DNA of 64,000 nucleotides, taken from contig NZ_JABFVK010000013.1 of the NCBI RefSeq assembly GCF_013362815.1, forward strand, positions 310,001 through 374,000, read 5' to 3'. Below, in pieces: positions 20,696 to 29,912 of the stretch. A program made the translations under genes and the position numbers. The notes below the pieces were generated by a model. The model was not told the DNA's origin and did no database searches. It saw nothing but the letters and a program-made list of their open reading frames with translations. Each line of letters begins with the position of its first letter. Position 1 is the first letter of the stretch. This DNA is from Hamadaea sp. (lineage in GTDB: Bacteria; Actinomycetota; Actinomycetes; Mycobacteriales; Micromonosporaceae).

Positions 20696-20725
20696 TCGGC
20701 CGCGCCGGGGGCGCGGCGCGGCCGA
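20696..20725 (+). terminator. Hairpin after the CE12 esterase gene
   Basis: TCGGCCGCGCCG (20696-20707) pairs perfectly with 20714-20725 around a 6-base loop, 19 bases after the stop. It is a strong intrinsic terminator candidate separating the esterase from the GH43-like gene. Confidence 0.75.
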
Positions 20726-20764
20726 CCCTCTTGCTTCACACCAACCACACCAGAAAGGCACGTC

Positions 20765-23113
20765 ATGACCACAAGATCAAGTTCGATGTCGAAACGATGG
20801 GCGGTGCTGATCGGGGCGGCGCTGTTCGTGTCAATGGCCGCGCCGGCGTCTGCGAGCACAGTGGCCACTGATTCCCGGGCTCCGCTCCAAGCGGCGTCTA
20901 CCGACAGCCTCGGCCAACTGTACGGCCGCGTCTCCGGATACCGAGCAGAAGACTTCACGGCGGGATCCTGGGCCGCGTTCTCCGCGAGCAGAGACGCCAC
21001 CGGCACGTTGCTACGTGCGACAAGCGACCAGCGCGCAACTGCAGAAGCCGGCCTCCGGGTCGCCACCGGCGGGCTGGTGATGGTACGCGGCCTGAAGACC
21101 CTGGTCGCCGACTATGCGGCCCGCCGCCCGGGGGACTACTCCGAAAAGTCGTGGGCACCGTTCGCCAAGGCGCTGACGACTGCGACTACTGTGGCCGCGG
21201 ATCCTTCGGCGACCACCTCTGATGTGGCAGCGGCGAAGACCGCTCTCGTGAGTGCCGCGGGGGACCTGGCACCGCTCGCCGCTGGGACGTTCGAGACGAT
21301 CACCAACGACACGTTCTGGAACGACACCAGCGGAAACCCCATCTACTCGCAGGGTGGGGGAGTCTTCAAGTTCGGTGACACGTACTACTGGTACGGCGTG
21401 CACTACACCGGTGCCGAGTACTACCGGGCCAACCCGACGAAGTCGTACAGCGGCGACGTGTCGTTCGTGTCCATCCCGGTCTACACCTCCAAGGACCTCG
21501 TCCATTGGACCTTCGCCAACAACGTGGCCACCCGGTCGACCGCTTTGGCGAACGGGGCGACTCTCGGCCAGGCCGGTTGGGTCGGGCGTCTCGGCGTCTC
21601 CTACAACGAAACGACCGGCAAGTACGTGCTCGTCGTCCAGGTGTACCTGCCGTCGCTCGGCGGGGACGGCAACGGCGTGCTCTTCTTGCGAGGCGATTCG
21701 CCCACCGACAATTTCGACTACGGCTATTACCAGAACCAGATCGTCAATTCGCCCACCACCGGCACCGGCGACCAGACGGTCTTCACCGACGACGACGGCA
21801 AGGACTACCTGATCTTCTCCAACCGGTCGGGTCGTGCCCGCTCGTTCGTTTCGAAGCTGCGCGACTCGGACTCCCTGCGAGCCGAACCGGCTGTGCAGAT
21901 CGGCTACAACGCCGCTGGCCGCGAAGGCAACGCAATGTTCAAACTCGACGGGAAGTACTACCAGGCGACCTCGGATCTGCACGGCTGGAACAGCTCCGTC
22001 GCGCACGTCGTCGAGTCGACGTCGAGCAACATCCAGGGCACCTACAGCAGTGAGTACACGATGGCCGGCACCGAGATGGACTACAGCCACGTGACGCAGA
22101 CCGGATTCTTCGTGACGGTCAAGGGAACCGTGCAGACCACGGTGATCTTCGCCGGTGACCGCTGGTCGGACTTCGCGTGGAACGGCATCGGATACAACCA
22201 GTGGATGCCGGTGACCAAGCCGGGGTCGCGGCCGCAGATGAGCTCGGTGAGCCAGTGGGAGTTCAACGCCACCACCGGCGAATGGCGGGTCGGGCCGCAG
22301 AACAACTACATCCTCAACCCGGATTTCCAAGCCGACCGCGTCACCGTCTCGACGCTGACCGGTTGGATCAACACCGGCGGGACCGTGACCAACGTCAGCC
22401 CCGGCGCGAACGGCAGCCGTTTCGCGCTGCAGCTCGGCTCCGGTTCGGCCGGCGTGCGCCAGCAGGTCACCATCCCGGCCGGGACCTACACGCTGTCGGC
22501 GTCCACCAAGACCGCCGGCACGATCAGCGGAGCTGAGGTGTCGATCACGGATGCCGGCGGCGCTACGCGTACGCTTAGCATCCCGTCGTCCAGCAGCTGG
22601 ACTCGTCGCGAACTCGCGGGCATCTCGCTGGCCGCCGGAACTGCGACCGTCACCGTCCGGACCGGTGGCGGAACCCTCACCGTCGACGGTCTCTCGCTAG
22701 TCAAGACCTCCGGCGGGACGCCGTCGACCCGATACGAGGCCGAGACCGCGCCGGCGGTATGCCAAGGCACGATCGACTCCAACTACTCCGGATACTCCGG
22801 CACCGGCTTCTGCAACGGCGACAACGCCATCGGTGCGTACGCCCAGTTCACCGCCAACGTGTCGGCAGCAGGCACGGCAACGCTGGCGATCCGCTTCGCC
22901 AACGGCACGACCAGTGCCCGGCCCGTGAACCTGGTCGTCAACGGTTCGACGGTGACGACCCTTTCGTTCGAGCCGACCGGAGCGTGGTCGACCTGGGCCA
23001 CGAAGACAGTGACCGTTCCGCTCAGCAGCGGCGCCAACACCATCCGGCTCGATCCGACCAGCACGACCGGCACGCCGAACGTGGACTACCTCGACGTCAC
23101 CACCACCCCCTGA
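20765..23113 (+). CDS. Secreted GH43-like glycosidase with FIVAR region and C-terminal CBM35
   Basis: The 782-residue protein has a signal peptide ending ASAS. A helical FIVAR-like segment (about 50-170) is followed by a five-bladed propeller glycosidase domain (about 175-510), with IYSQGGGVFKFGDTYYWYG and later blades typical of GH43 relatives. A beta-sandwich follows (about 515-645) and then CBM35 (about 656-780). The glycosidase resembles GH43 enzymes acting on galactan or arabinan side chains, but its specificity cannot be read off. Together with the CE12 esterase and PL9-type lyase it fits rhamnogalacturonan I side-chain removal. The ATG is preceded by AGAAAGG. Confidence 0.82.
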   Translation: MTTRSSSMSKRWAVLIGAALFVSMAAPASASTVATDSRAPLQAASTDSLGQLYGRVSGYRAEDFTAGSWAAFSASRDATGTLLRATSDQRATAEAGLRVATGGLVMVRGLKTLVADYAARRPGDYSEKSWAPFAKALTTATTVAADPSATTSDVAAAKTALVSAAGDLAPLAAGTFETITNDTFWNDTSGNPIYSQGGGVFKFGDTYYWYGVHYTGAEYYRANPTKSYSGDVSFVSIPVYTSKDLVHWTFANNVATRSTALANGATLGQAGWVGRLGVSYNETTGKYVLVVQVYLPSLGGDGNGVLFLRGDSPTDNFDYGYYQNQIVNSPTTGTGDQTVFTDDDGKDYLIFSNRSGRARSFVSKLRDSDSLRAEPAVQIGYNAAGREGNAMFKLDGKYYQATSDLHGWNSSVAHVVESTSSNIQGTYSSEYTMAGTEMDYSHVTQTGFFVTVKGTVQTTVIFAGDRWSDFAWNGIGYNQWMPVTKPGSRPQMSSVSQWEFNATTGEWRVGPQNNYILNPDFQADRVTVSTLTGWINTGGTVTNVSPGANGSRFALQLGSGSAGVRQQVTIPAGTYTLSASTKTAGTISGAEVSITDAGGATRTLSIPSSSSWTRRELAGISLAAGTATVTVRTGGGTLTVDGLSLVKTSGGTPSTRYEAETAPAVCQGTIDSNYSGYSGTGFCNGDNAIGAYAQFTANVSAAGTATLAIRFANGTTSARPVNLVVNGSTVTTLSFEPTGAWSTWATKTVTVPLSSGANTIRLDPTSTTGTPNVDYLDVTTTP

Positions 23114-23185
23114 CCGCCGATCAGTCTGGAAACCTTTGCCCGGTCGCGCTTCCCGCGTGGCCGGGCTCCACGGAGGATGTGATTC

Positions 23186-23677
23186 ATGCGACGGATGGCT
23201 GCGATCGCGGCTCTTGGCGCCGCCCTGGTGGGGTCGGCATCCTGTAGTGCCGACCGCCCGGCATCGGTTCCAACTGCCGTGACTCACCGCGCCGGAGAGG
23301 TGAAAGAGGTATCGCCGGAGAAGAAGGCCACCTGCGACTCCTTCACCGCCGCCGAGGCTCAGACCACTGCGGCCGTCCGTCCGGTGGTGGATCGGCTGAT
23401 GCACCAGCTGTCCGATCCGGCAGGCACCCCGACCGCGGTCGACGAACTGAAGGCTGTGCTCACGGCGTACGAGCGGAAGCTCGTCCCGATCGCCGACGCG
23501 GCCACCGATCCGCAGCTGCAAGCGACGATGCGGCTAGAGGTGGAGCAAGTACGCACGGCCCGGGCAGACCTCGACGCGGCGAAGGGAGACCGGGTGAAGC
23601 TGGCGGAGCTCGCGGACAAGATCGTCGAGAAGCGCATGGACACCGCCGACACGGTGCAGAATCTCTGCCACCTGTGA
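23186..23677 (+). CDS. Small exported protein of unknown function, possible lipoprotein
   Basis: The 163-residue protein has an N-terminal hydrophobic signal ending in ASC. The lipobox is non-canonical, with Ser where Leu is usual, so lipid anchoring is uncertain. The mature part is charged and predicted helical, with two cysteines (ATCDSF and NLCHL). No domain is recognised. It lies after an imperfect GC hairpin (23138-23166) that may end the GH43-like gene, and 87 bases before the PaaX-type gene. ATG with GGAGG nine bases upstream. Confidence 0.75.
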   Translation: MRRMAAIAALGAALVGSASCSADRPASVPTAVTHRAGEVKEVSPEKKATCDSFTAAEAQTTAAVRPVVDRLMHQLSDPAGTPTAVDELKAVLTAYERKLVPIADAATDPQLQATMRLEVEQVRTARADLDAAKGDRVKLAELADKIVEKRMDTADTVQNLCHL

Positions 23678-23764
23678 CCCACCGGCGAGGGTACGCCTGC
23701 CTGCGGCGCTCGAGACGACTACAGTCGGAACCGGCCTACCAGACCCACTCGTGCCGGAGTGCCC

Positions 23765-24742
23765 GTGCCCCAGGTGTTCGACGTCGACGACATCCTGCCC
23801 GACCGGGCGGCCGAAGCCGTCCGGCTGCCGCGCAGTCAGGAGGGCTCGCCGCAGGGCTTGACCATCACGTTGATCGCCGACTACACGTTGAGCCGGCGCG
23901 CCTGGCTCCCCTCGGCGGCCATCGTCGACCTGCTCGGGCAATTCGGCGTGACCAGCAGCGCCGCCAGGGTGACCATCAGCAGACTGGCTCGAAGGGGAGT
24001 CCTGGAGGGCCGGCGGGACGGCAGGCGTAGCGCCTATCGCCTGACCGCGCCAGTGGCGGCCAGTCTCGCGATCGGCGGCGTCGAAGTCGCGGCGTTCGGG
24101 GGAGAGCCGGATTCCTGGGACGGAATGTGGACCGTCGTAGCTTTCTCGATGCCTCAGGAAGAAGGCAACCAGCGGCGCGCGATCCGGGACTATCTGCGGT
24201 GGCACGGATTCGCACCGCTCTATGACGGGGTGTGGGTCTCGCCTCGCCCGATGAGCCCGGAGCGGCAGGGCAAGCTGGCCGCGAACGCCTCCAGCGCCAT
24301 CACCTTCATGCGTAGTAGCTGTCTGGAACTGCCGACCTCGGCGAACCGGACGCCGATCGAAGCCTGGGACCTCGCGGCGATCGCCGAGCGCTACCAGGAC
24401 TTCATCCGGCAATGGAGCCGCCTCGCGTCAGCGTCCGCTGTCCGCCGTGTCTCCGGCGTCGCCGCCGTCCAGGCGCGTACCGAGGTGATGGACGCGTATC
24501 GCAGATTCCCCGGCCTCGACCCACTGCTGCCCCTGGAGCTGCTGCCGGCCGGCTGGCCACGTCTACGCGCACGTCAGGTGTTCGTCTCCGTGTATGACGG
24601 GTTGGCCCAGTCCGCCACGAGACACATCCGAGAGGTGGTCCGCCGGACTGACGACGGCGACTGGTCCGACATCCGGGCCCACAGCGTCGCCGAGATGGCC
24701 GCCGGAGTCGGTGAGCAAGCCCCGGCGGCGATTGGGAAGTAG
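23765..24742 (+). CDS. PaaX-family transcriptional regulator
   Basis: The protein is 325 residues from the GTG at 23765, which has GGAG five bases upstream; a GTG at 23759 would overlap that site. It has the N-terminal winged helix (TLIADYTLSRRAWLPSAAIV ... TISRLARRGVLEGR). The central PaaX domain follows (WTVVAFSMPQEEGNQRRAIRDYL, FAPLYDGVWVSP), with the C-terminal RFPGLDPLLPLELLPAGWP block. PaaX repressors classically sense phenylacetyl-CoA, but many actinobacterial homologues lie in sugar loci. It is convergent with importer C with a one-base gap. Its target is unknown; importer C or the pectin genes are candidates. Confidence 0.88.
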   Translation: MPQVFDVDDILPDRAAEAVRLPRSQEGSPQGLTITLIADYTLSRRAWLPSAAIVDLLGQFGVTSSAARVTISRLARRGVLEGRRDGRRSAYRLTAPVAASLAIGGVEVAAFGGEPDSWDGMWTVVAFSMPQEEGNQRRAIRDYLRWHGFAPLYDGVWVSPRPMSPERQGKLAANASSAITFMRSSCLELPTSANRTPIEAWDLAAIAERYQDFIRQWSRLASASAVRRVSGVAAVQARTEVMDAYRRFPGLDPLLPLELLPAGWPRLRARQVFVSVYDGLAQSATRHIREVVRRTDDGDWSDIRAHSVAEMAAGVGEQAPAAIGK

Positions 24743-24743
24743 G

Positions 24744-25589
24744 TCATCCCTTCAATCCTGAGCTGACGATTCCCCGGATGAAATAGCGCTGGGCGAACAG
24801 GAAGACCGCCAGCACCGGAACCACGTAGAGGGCCGCTGCGGCCGCCTGCACGGTGTCGTCGGGATTTCCATGGGGATCGAGGTAGAACGCGGAGATGGCG
24901 ACCGCCAGCGTGGTGTGGTCCGGGTCCAGGAACAGGGCCGGTGCGATGTAATCGCCCCAGATCCAGGTGAATGAGAGCACGAAGGACGTCAGCAGCACCG
25001 GCTTGGACAACGGCAGGAAGATCCGCAGGAAGATGCGGGCGTACCCGCAGCCGTCGATGATCGCCGCGTCCTCGAGTTCGGTGGGGATCGCGGCGAAGAA
25101 CTGCCGGAACAGGAACACCAGATAAGGGGATCCGGCTAGGCCCCACAAGACCCAGGGCCAGTAGGTGTTGACCAGTCCGGCGCGGGCGAACAGAACGTAC
25201 GTGGGAATCAGGGTGAGGATCTGGGGCAGCATCATCGTCGACAGCAGCACCACGAACAGGGGCCGTTTGCCGAACCCCCGTAGGCGGGCGAAGCCGAACC
25301 CGACTGCCGCGCTGGACAGGGTCACCAGGGTCGCGTACAGGAACGACAGGAACAGCGAGTTGCCGAGGTACGCCGGGAAGTTGATCTCGGTGAGGGCCGC
25401 CGTGAAGTTGTCCCAGCGTGGGGTCTCGGGGAGCATCTTCGCCGGAATCGCCACCCACTCGGTCTTCGTCTTCAACGCCGCCAGCACAAGCCAGGCGAAC
25501 GGGCCGGCGAACACCACGGCGAGCGTCATCAGCAGCAGATAGGTGCCCGTGACGCCGGCCGTAGGCCGCGGTCGCCGCGTGAGGGTCAT
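24744..25589 (-). CDS. Sugar ABC importer C, permease (MalG type)
   Basis: The 281-residue membrane protein has six helices and the EAA loop (DAAIIDG ... FLPLS), and it ends GIVSSGLKG. The ATG at 25589 overlaps the previous permease stop by four bases (ATGA), so translation is coupled. The frame is open further upstream only as a shadow of the neighbouring gene. It is the last gene of the importer C operon. Confidence 0.9.
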   Translation of the reverse strand: MTLTRRPRPTAGVTGTYLLLMTLAVVFAGPFAWLVLAALKTKTEWVAIPAKMLPETPRWDNFTAALTEINFPAYLGNSLFLSFLYATLVTLSSAAVGFGFARLRGFGKRPLFVVLLSTMMLPQILTLIPTYVLFARAGLVNTYWPWVLWGLAGSPYLVFLFRQFFAAIPTELEDAAIIDGCGYARIFLRIFLPLSKPVLLTSFVLSFTWIWGDYIAPALFLDPDHTTLAVAISAFYLDPHGNPDDTVQAAAAALYVVPVLAVFLFAQRYFIRGIVSSGLKG

Positions 25590-26530
25590 CGGTCCGCCTC
25601 GCCGTCTACCTCGTAGTACACCCATAGCCGGCTGGACCGCAGGACGACGAGCGTGACCGCCAGGATGACGAGGAAGAACATCCACAGCATCGCAGAGCCG
25701 TATCCGTATCGGTTGCCGGAGAAGAACTCCTGATACACCTGCACCATGAACAGATGGGTGCTCTGTGGCACCTCCGCGACCCGGCCGACCTGGTTGGTCT
25801 GGGCCAGCAGCAGCGGCTGGATGATGACCTGGAACGATGCGATGACGCCGGTGACGACCTGGAAGAAGATGACCGGGGAGATCATCGGCACGGTGATGTG
25901 CCGGAACACGCGCCACCGGCTGGCCCCGTCGACGAGCGCCGCCTCCTCCAGTTCGGACGGTACGCCTTGCAGCGCGGCGAGCATGATCACCATGCCGCCG
26001 CCGAGTCCCCACAAGGTGAGGATGATCAGCGCGTAGAACGCGTTCGGATCGACCAGCCAGGAGATCGGGGTGACGCTGATCTTCTCCAGGATTGCGTTGA
26101 GAATTCCGGCGTCCCGGTTGAAGATCAGCTTCCACATGATCGCCATGGCGACCACGGGGACGACCGAGGGCAGGAAGAAGATCGTCCGGAAGAGGCCGAC
26201 CGCCTTGAGCCGCCGGTTCAGCAGCACTGCCAAGCCGAGCCCGCCGCCTACGGTGAGCGGCACCGCGATGGCAGTGTAGGCGAGGGTGCGGAGCAGACTC
26301 GCGATGGCGTCGGTGTCGCCGAGCAGCTCGGCGTAGTTGCGCAGGCCCACCCAGCGCCACCGGTCGCTGACACCGTTGAAGTTGGTCAGGCTGATCCCCA
26401 ACGCGTACACGAGCGGCAGGGCAGTGAGCAGGCCGAAGCCGAGAACCCAGGGCGCGACGAACAGGTAGAAGGTGCGGCTGGAGTACCGCCTCCAGCCGCG
26501 CCTCGTCGCGGGCGATGCTGTCGCGACCAT
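25586..26530 (-). CDS. Sugar ABC importer C, permease (MalF type)
   Basis: The 314-residue membrane protein has six helices, beginning LFVAPWVLGFGLLTALPLV, and the EAA loop (EAALVDG ... TVPMI). Its ATG shares one base with the TGA of the binding-protein gene. It is the second gene of importer C. Confidence 0.9.
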   Translation of the reverse strand: MVATASPATRRGWRRYSSRTFYLFVAPWVLGFGLLTALPLVYALGISLTNFNGVSDRWRWVGLRNYAELLGDTDAIASLLRTLAYTAIAVPLTVGGGLGLAVLLNRRLKAVGLFRTIFFLPSVVPVVAMAIMWKLIFNRDAGILNAILEKISVTPISWLVDPNAFYALIILTLWGLGGGMVIMLAALQGVPSELEEAALVDGASRWRVFRHITVPMISPVIFFQVVTGVIASFQVIIQPLLLAQTNQVGRVAEVPQSTHLFMVQVYQEFFSGNRYGYGSAMLWMFFLVILAVTLVVLRSSRLWVYYEVDGEADR

Positions 26531-27885
26531 CAGCCGATCTGGTCCTTGCCCTGCTTAAGCAGCTTGTTCATGTCGTCGGTGATCGCCTTCCCGGCCGCCT
26601 CAACGGTGATCTCGTTCTTGATAGCGCGTTGAAGGTGCTTGTCGAGCACGGGATTCCACGCCCCGGCAGCGCCCACGTAAGGCGAATCGGGCAGCTGCCC
26701 GGCGTACTGCAGCTCGGCCTGCTGCGTCTGGTAGACCTGCTTCTGGTACGCCAGCTGCTGCGGCATCAGGGAAAGCTGTGACTTCAGCGCCGGAATGCCC
26801 CAGCCGCTCTTGGCGCGCTCCTCCGACGGCGGTCCGGCCATGAAGTACTCCATGAGCTTCCACGCCTCGTCCTTGTGCTTGGCCTTCGCCGGGATGTACG
26901 CGCCCCAGCCCGCGTACGTGGGGCTGATCCGTTTGTCGCCCATCACCGGCGCGGGGGCCATGGCGATGGAATTCCTGACCGCGTCGGACTCCTTGGCGAA
27001 GTTGCCCCCGTACCAGTAGCCGTCCTGGGTGATCGCCATGCGCTGGGCGAGGAACAGCGACAGGTCCGCCCCGTCCGGAGCCGGATCGAGCGAGGTCGGC
27101 CCGACGCCGGCGCGCGCGAACTCGACGTACCACCGCAGCGCCCGCACCGCCTGGGGTGTGGTCATGTCAGTCTCGGTCTGATCCGTGTTGTAGAGCAGGC
27201 CACCCTGCTGGACGATCATCATCGAGATGGGCGCCCACAGGTTCCAGGCCCATTCCACGCCGAGTCCGTAGACCTGTGTCTTGCCGCCGGTCTTCTTCGT
27301 CAGCTTCTTGCCGATCTCCAGCAGTTCGTCGTAGGAGATCGGCTCGGTGGTGCTGAGCATCTTGATCTTGGCTTCCGCGAACAGCGCCTGGTTGTACCAG
27401 AGCGTGGCGTCCTGGCTCCAGTCCTTGACGATGCCGTAGTACGGTCCCTGGCCGATCTGTTTGCCGTCCCACCGGAAGCTGTCGTTGGCCGGAAGCAGGT
27501 CGTCCTTCTTCAGCACGGAGCTCTTGTCCAGATACGGATCCAGGTTGGTGGCCAGCTTCTGCGCGTTGCCGCTCGCACTGCCGACCGCCGCTCCGCGAAC
27601 GAAATCGGGTGGCTCGTTGGAGGCGAGCATCGCGTTGAGCCGTGTGCCGTCGTACTCGATTAAATCGATCTTGATGCCTGGGTTCTTGGCCTCGAAGCCG
27701 GCGACGTGCTCCTTGGTCAGCTCGTTGTTCTTGTACATCACGGTCAGCGTCACCGTCTTGCCGTCGCCGTGCGAGCCGCCGGAACCGGCGTCGCACGCCG
27801 CCATCAACGGCGCTGCCACAGCGCTGCCCGCAACTAAAGCGGTACCAGACAGCAGGCCGCGACGGCTGAGGGGTCTATCGAGCAT
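26530..27885 (-). CDS. Sugar ABC importer C, Tat-type substrate-binding lipoprotein
   Basis: The 451-residue family-1 binding protein begins with a twin-arginine signal (LSRRGLLSGTALV) and a lipobox ending MAAC. The mature part (TVTLTVMYKNNELTKEH ...) has normal length. The ATG at 27885 has AGGAGA six bases upstream. It is the first gene of importer C on the minus strand. A promoter and an 18-bp operator lie just upstream. Placement among pectin enzymes suggests uptake of oligogalacturonides or rhamnogalacturonan fragments; this is inference. Confidence 0.88.
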   Translation of the reverse strand: MLDRPLSRRGLLSGTALVAGSAVAAPLMAACDAGSGGSHGDGKTVTLTVMYKNNELTKEHVAGFEAKNPGIKIDLIEYDGTRLNAMLASNEPPDFVRGAAVGSASGNAQKLATNLDPYLDKSSVLKKDDLLPANDSFRWDGKQIGQGPYYGIVKDWSQDATLWYNQALFAEAKIKMLSTTEPISYDELLEIGKKLTKKTGGKTQVYGLGVEWAWNLWAPISMMIVQQGGLLYNTDQTETDMTTPQAVRALRWYVEFARAGVGPTSLDPAPDGADLSLFLAQRMAITQDGYWYGGNFAKESDAVRNSIAMAPAPVMGDKRISPTYAGWGAYIPAKAKHKDEAWKLMEYFMAGPPSEERAKSGWGIPALKSQLSLMPQQLAYQKQVYQTQQAELQYAGQLPDSPYVGAAGAWNPVLDKHLQRAIKNEITVEAAGKAITDDMNKLLKQGKDQIG

Positions 27886-27918
27886 CACGGGTCTCCTAAT
27901 CGGGGGAGTGGAAGACGT

Positions 27919-27962
27919 TCTGTGAGCGCTCACAGATTCACTCAAGGTCTTATATGTGTCAA
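27919..27962 (-). promoter_or_regulatory. Promoter and 18-bp palindromic operator of importer C
   Basis: On the minus strand TTGACA (27957-27962) is followed about 17 bases later by GAATCT. The perfect palindrome TCTGTGAGCGCTCACAGA (27919-27936) then overlaps the likely start. The core GTGAGCGCTCAC equals the operator before the CE12 esterase gene at 19144. This is a LacI-type repression site. A further inverted repeat (ATAAC and GTTAT, 27983-27993) sits just after the upstream lyase gene. Confidence 0.7.
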
Positions 27963-28001
27963 GTGCGTACTCGGGCGCGTTGATAACTGTTATACGTCGT
28001 G

Positions 28002-29750
28002 CTAAGCCGGTCGCACGTCGAGATAGTCCACGTTGGGCAGTCCGGCCGCCGTCGTCGGATCGAGCCGGACGGTGTTTCCGCCGCTGGTCAGCGGAACTGT
28101 CAGGGTCTTCGTGAGCCAGGCCGCCCAGCTGCCGGTCGGCTCGAACACCACCGTGGTGATAGTGGACCCGTTGACGGACAGGTTGACGGATCGGCCGGCG
28201 GTGGATCCGTTCGCGAATCCGATCGTCAGTGTCGCCGTGCCCGTGGCTGAGGCGTTCACCGCGAACTGGGCGTACGCGCCGACGGCGTTGCTGCCGTTGC
28301 AGAATCCGCTGCCGGAGAAGCCGGCGTAGTTGGAGTCGATGGTGCCGTGGCAGGTCGCCGGGGCGGTTTCCGCCTCGTAGCGTTGCGATGCGGTGCTGGT
28401 CGCCGTCTCGAAGGCGCCGAGATCGGGCGCGGCCCCGGTGTACGGCAGGCCGACGTTCGTGCCTTTGTCGATCATTGTGCTGCTGGCGGCCAGCCGCAGG
28501 TGGGGGAGTCCGGGCAGGCTGCCGTCCGCCTGGCGGGGTGCGTCCCAGCCGGAGGTCGACACGCTCTGGAATTGGGAGTCGGACAGGGCGATGCCCAGAT
28601 CCCAGGAGTTGTACGCCGAGCTGGTGCCGGTCATGTTCGACGTCAGCGTGCCGGTGTACGCGATGTTGTTGCGCAGATTCCCGCGTCCGACGGCTGCGCC
28701 GTTCGAGTCGACACCCAGCATGTCGAAACTGGGGTGGTTGCCGAAGCCGGTGTTGTTGAAGTAGTCGTTGGCCACGGGATGGTGGTTGGAGTAGAAACCG
28801 GCCGCCTTGTTTCCGAACGCGACCGAGAAGCGGACGGTGTGTTTGACCGCGCCGGCGTCGTAGGCGCCGCCGAAGCCGCCCATCTTGAAGCCGTTGCCGT
28901 TGCCGGAGCTCGTCGTCGTCCCCGGGATGTAGCCGTTCCGCCACGCCCATGAGTTCTCGATGATCACCGAGGAATACGTGTGGATGAGATCGAAGCCGTC
29001 GTCGGAGTTCCACCAGGCACGGCAGCCTCGGAACACGTTCGGCGCCTGCCCGGCCGGGGTGTAGTGCGAGCCGAACCCGTCCGCGCTCTCGCCCGCGCCG
29101 TTGGAACTGCGGGAGTCGAAGTTGTCGTGGGAGTCCGAGTTGAGGACGAGGTTTGCGGCTCCGCCGCTGATGAAAAGCCCCGGTCCCATGTGGTGATGGG
29201 TGTTGATCAGCTCGAAGACGTTGTTGTTCCCGGAGATCCAGATCCCCCAGGATTCGTGGTTCAGATCGTTGTTCTGGCGCACCCCGGTGACCTCGAGGCC
29301 CTTGAGATGAAGGTAGCTCCCGGTCACGTCGAATCCCTTGATCCGGCAGTCGTCGCGTACACCGGAGAAGTCGAAGACGGGCCGTTCGCCCGGGTACGCC
29401 CAATAGCGGATCGGGCTGCCGGAGGTGCCGCTCTTGTTCAGGGTGATCGCGTCGACTCTGGCGGTCTGACTTGTGCAGCTGCTGTTGGCGCGGACGTACG
29501 CATAGGTGCCGCCGCGGAAGTAGACCGTGTCACCGGGCTGCGCGACCGCCTGCGCATGGGCGATCGATGCCCACGGGGCGGACTGCGTGCCGGCAGCGCC
29601 GTCGTTGCCGCTGGGTGACACGTAATAGAGCTGGCCGGCCGCCTGGGCCGGCGACGCGAACGCTCCGGCCGCGCCGATCATGACGATCGCCAAGGACAAG
29701 GCCGTCGAGCGGGGGTTGATCCGTAGACCGCGACGCGGAAGCAGGTTCAT
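28002..29750 (-). CDS. Secreted PL9-type pectate lyase with C-terminal CBM35
   Basis: The 582-residue protein has a signal peptide ending AQAAG, a right-handed beta-helix (about 40-455) and a C-terminal CBM35 (about 457-581). The region HDNFD, ADGFG (Asp224), NSDDGFD (Asp250, Asp251, Asp254) and NGFKMGG (Lys289) matches the calcium-site Asp cluster and catalytic Lys of PL9 lyases, with nearly the same spacing. PL9 enzymes cut polygalacturonate or rhamnogalacturonan by beta-elimination. CBM35 relatives bind the unsaturated uronic acid ends they produce. The ATG at 29750 follows GGAG and is fixed by the signal peptide. It lies upstream of importer C but has its own promoter region shared with the divergent LacI gene. 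Confidence 0.87.
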   Translation of the reverse strand: MNLLPRRGLRINPRSTALSLAIVMIGAAGAFASPAQAAGQLYYVSPSGNDGAAGTQSAPWASIAHAQAVAQPGDTVYFRGGTYAYVRANSSCTSQTARVDAITLNKSGTSGSPIRYWAYPGERPVFDFSGVRDDCRIKGFDVTGSYLHLKGLEVTGVRQNNDLNHESWGIWISGNNNVFELINTHHHMGPGLFISGGAANLVLNSDSHDNFDSRSSNGAGESADGFGSHYTPAGQAPNVFRGCRAWWNSDDGFDLIHTYSSVIIENSWAWRNGYIPGTTTSSGNGNGFKMGGFGGAYDAGAVKHTVRFSVAFGNKAAGFYSNHHPVANDYFNNTGFGNHPSFDMLGVDSNGAAVGRGNLRNNIAYTGTLTSNMTGTSSAYNSWDLGIALSDSQFQSVSTSGWDAPRQADGSLPGLPHLRLAASSTMIDKGTNVGLPYTGAAPDLGAFETATSTASQRYEAETAPATCHGTIDSNYAGFSGSGFCNGSNAVGAYAQFAVNASATGTATLTIGFANGSTAGRSVNLSVNGSTITTVVFEPTGSWAAWLTKTLTVPLTSGGNTVRLDPTTAAGLPNVDYLDVRPA

Positions 29751-29774
29751 GAGCACTCCACTCAGGAAGGGGTG

Positions 29775-29899
29775 TGCAAACGCTTTAACATTTCTGCCAT
29801 CAGGAAGGTAGATCTCGACATAGGTCGATGTCAACAAGAAGGTCTTGACGCTGCCGCCGGGGAGCACCATCCTTTCTGTATCCGTTTTCGGAAACTTTC
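29775..29899. promoter_or_regulatory. Divergent control region between PL9-type lyase and LacI genes
   Basis: TGCAAACGCTTTAACA (29775-29790) resembles LacI-family operators. On the minus strand TTGACA (29829-29834) with TACCTT about 18 bases later is a candidate promoter for the lyase gene. TTTTCGGAAAC (29885-29895), continuing into GAAACTTTC (29891-29899), lies 14 bases before the LacI start. It matches 10 of 11 positions of the reverse complement of TTTTCCGAAAA before the xylanase gene. Confidence 0.5.
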
Positions 29900-29912
29900 T
29901 GCGGCAGGGCTG

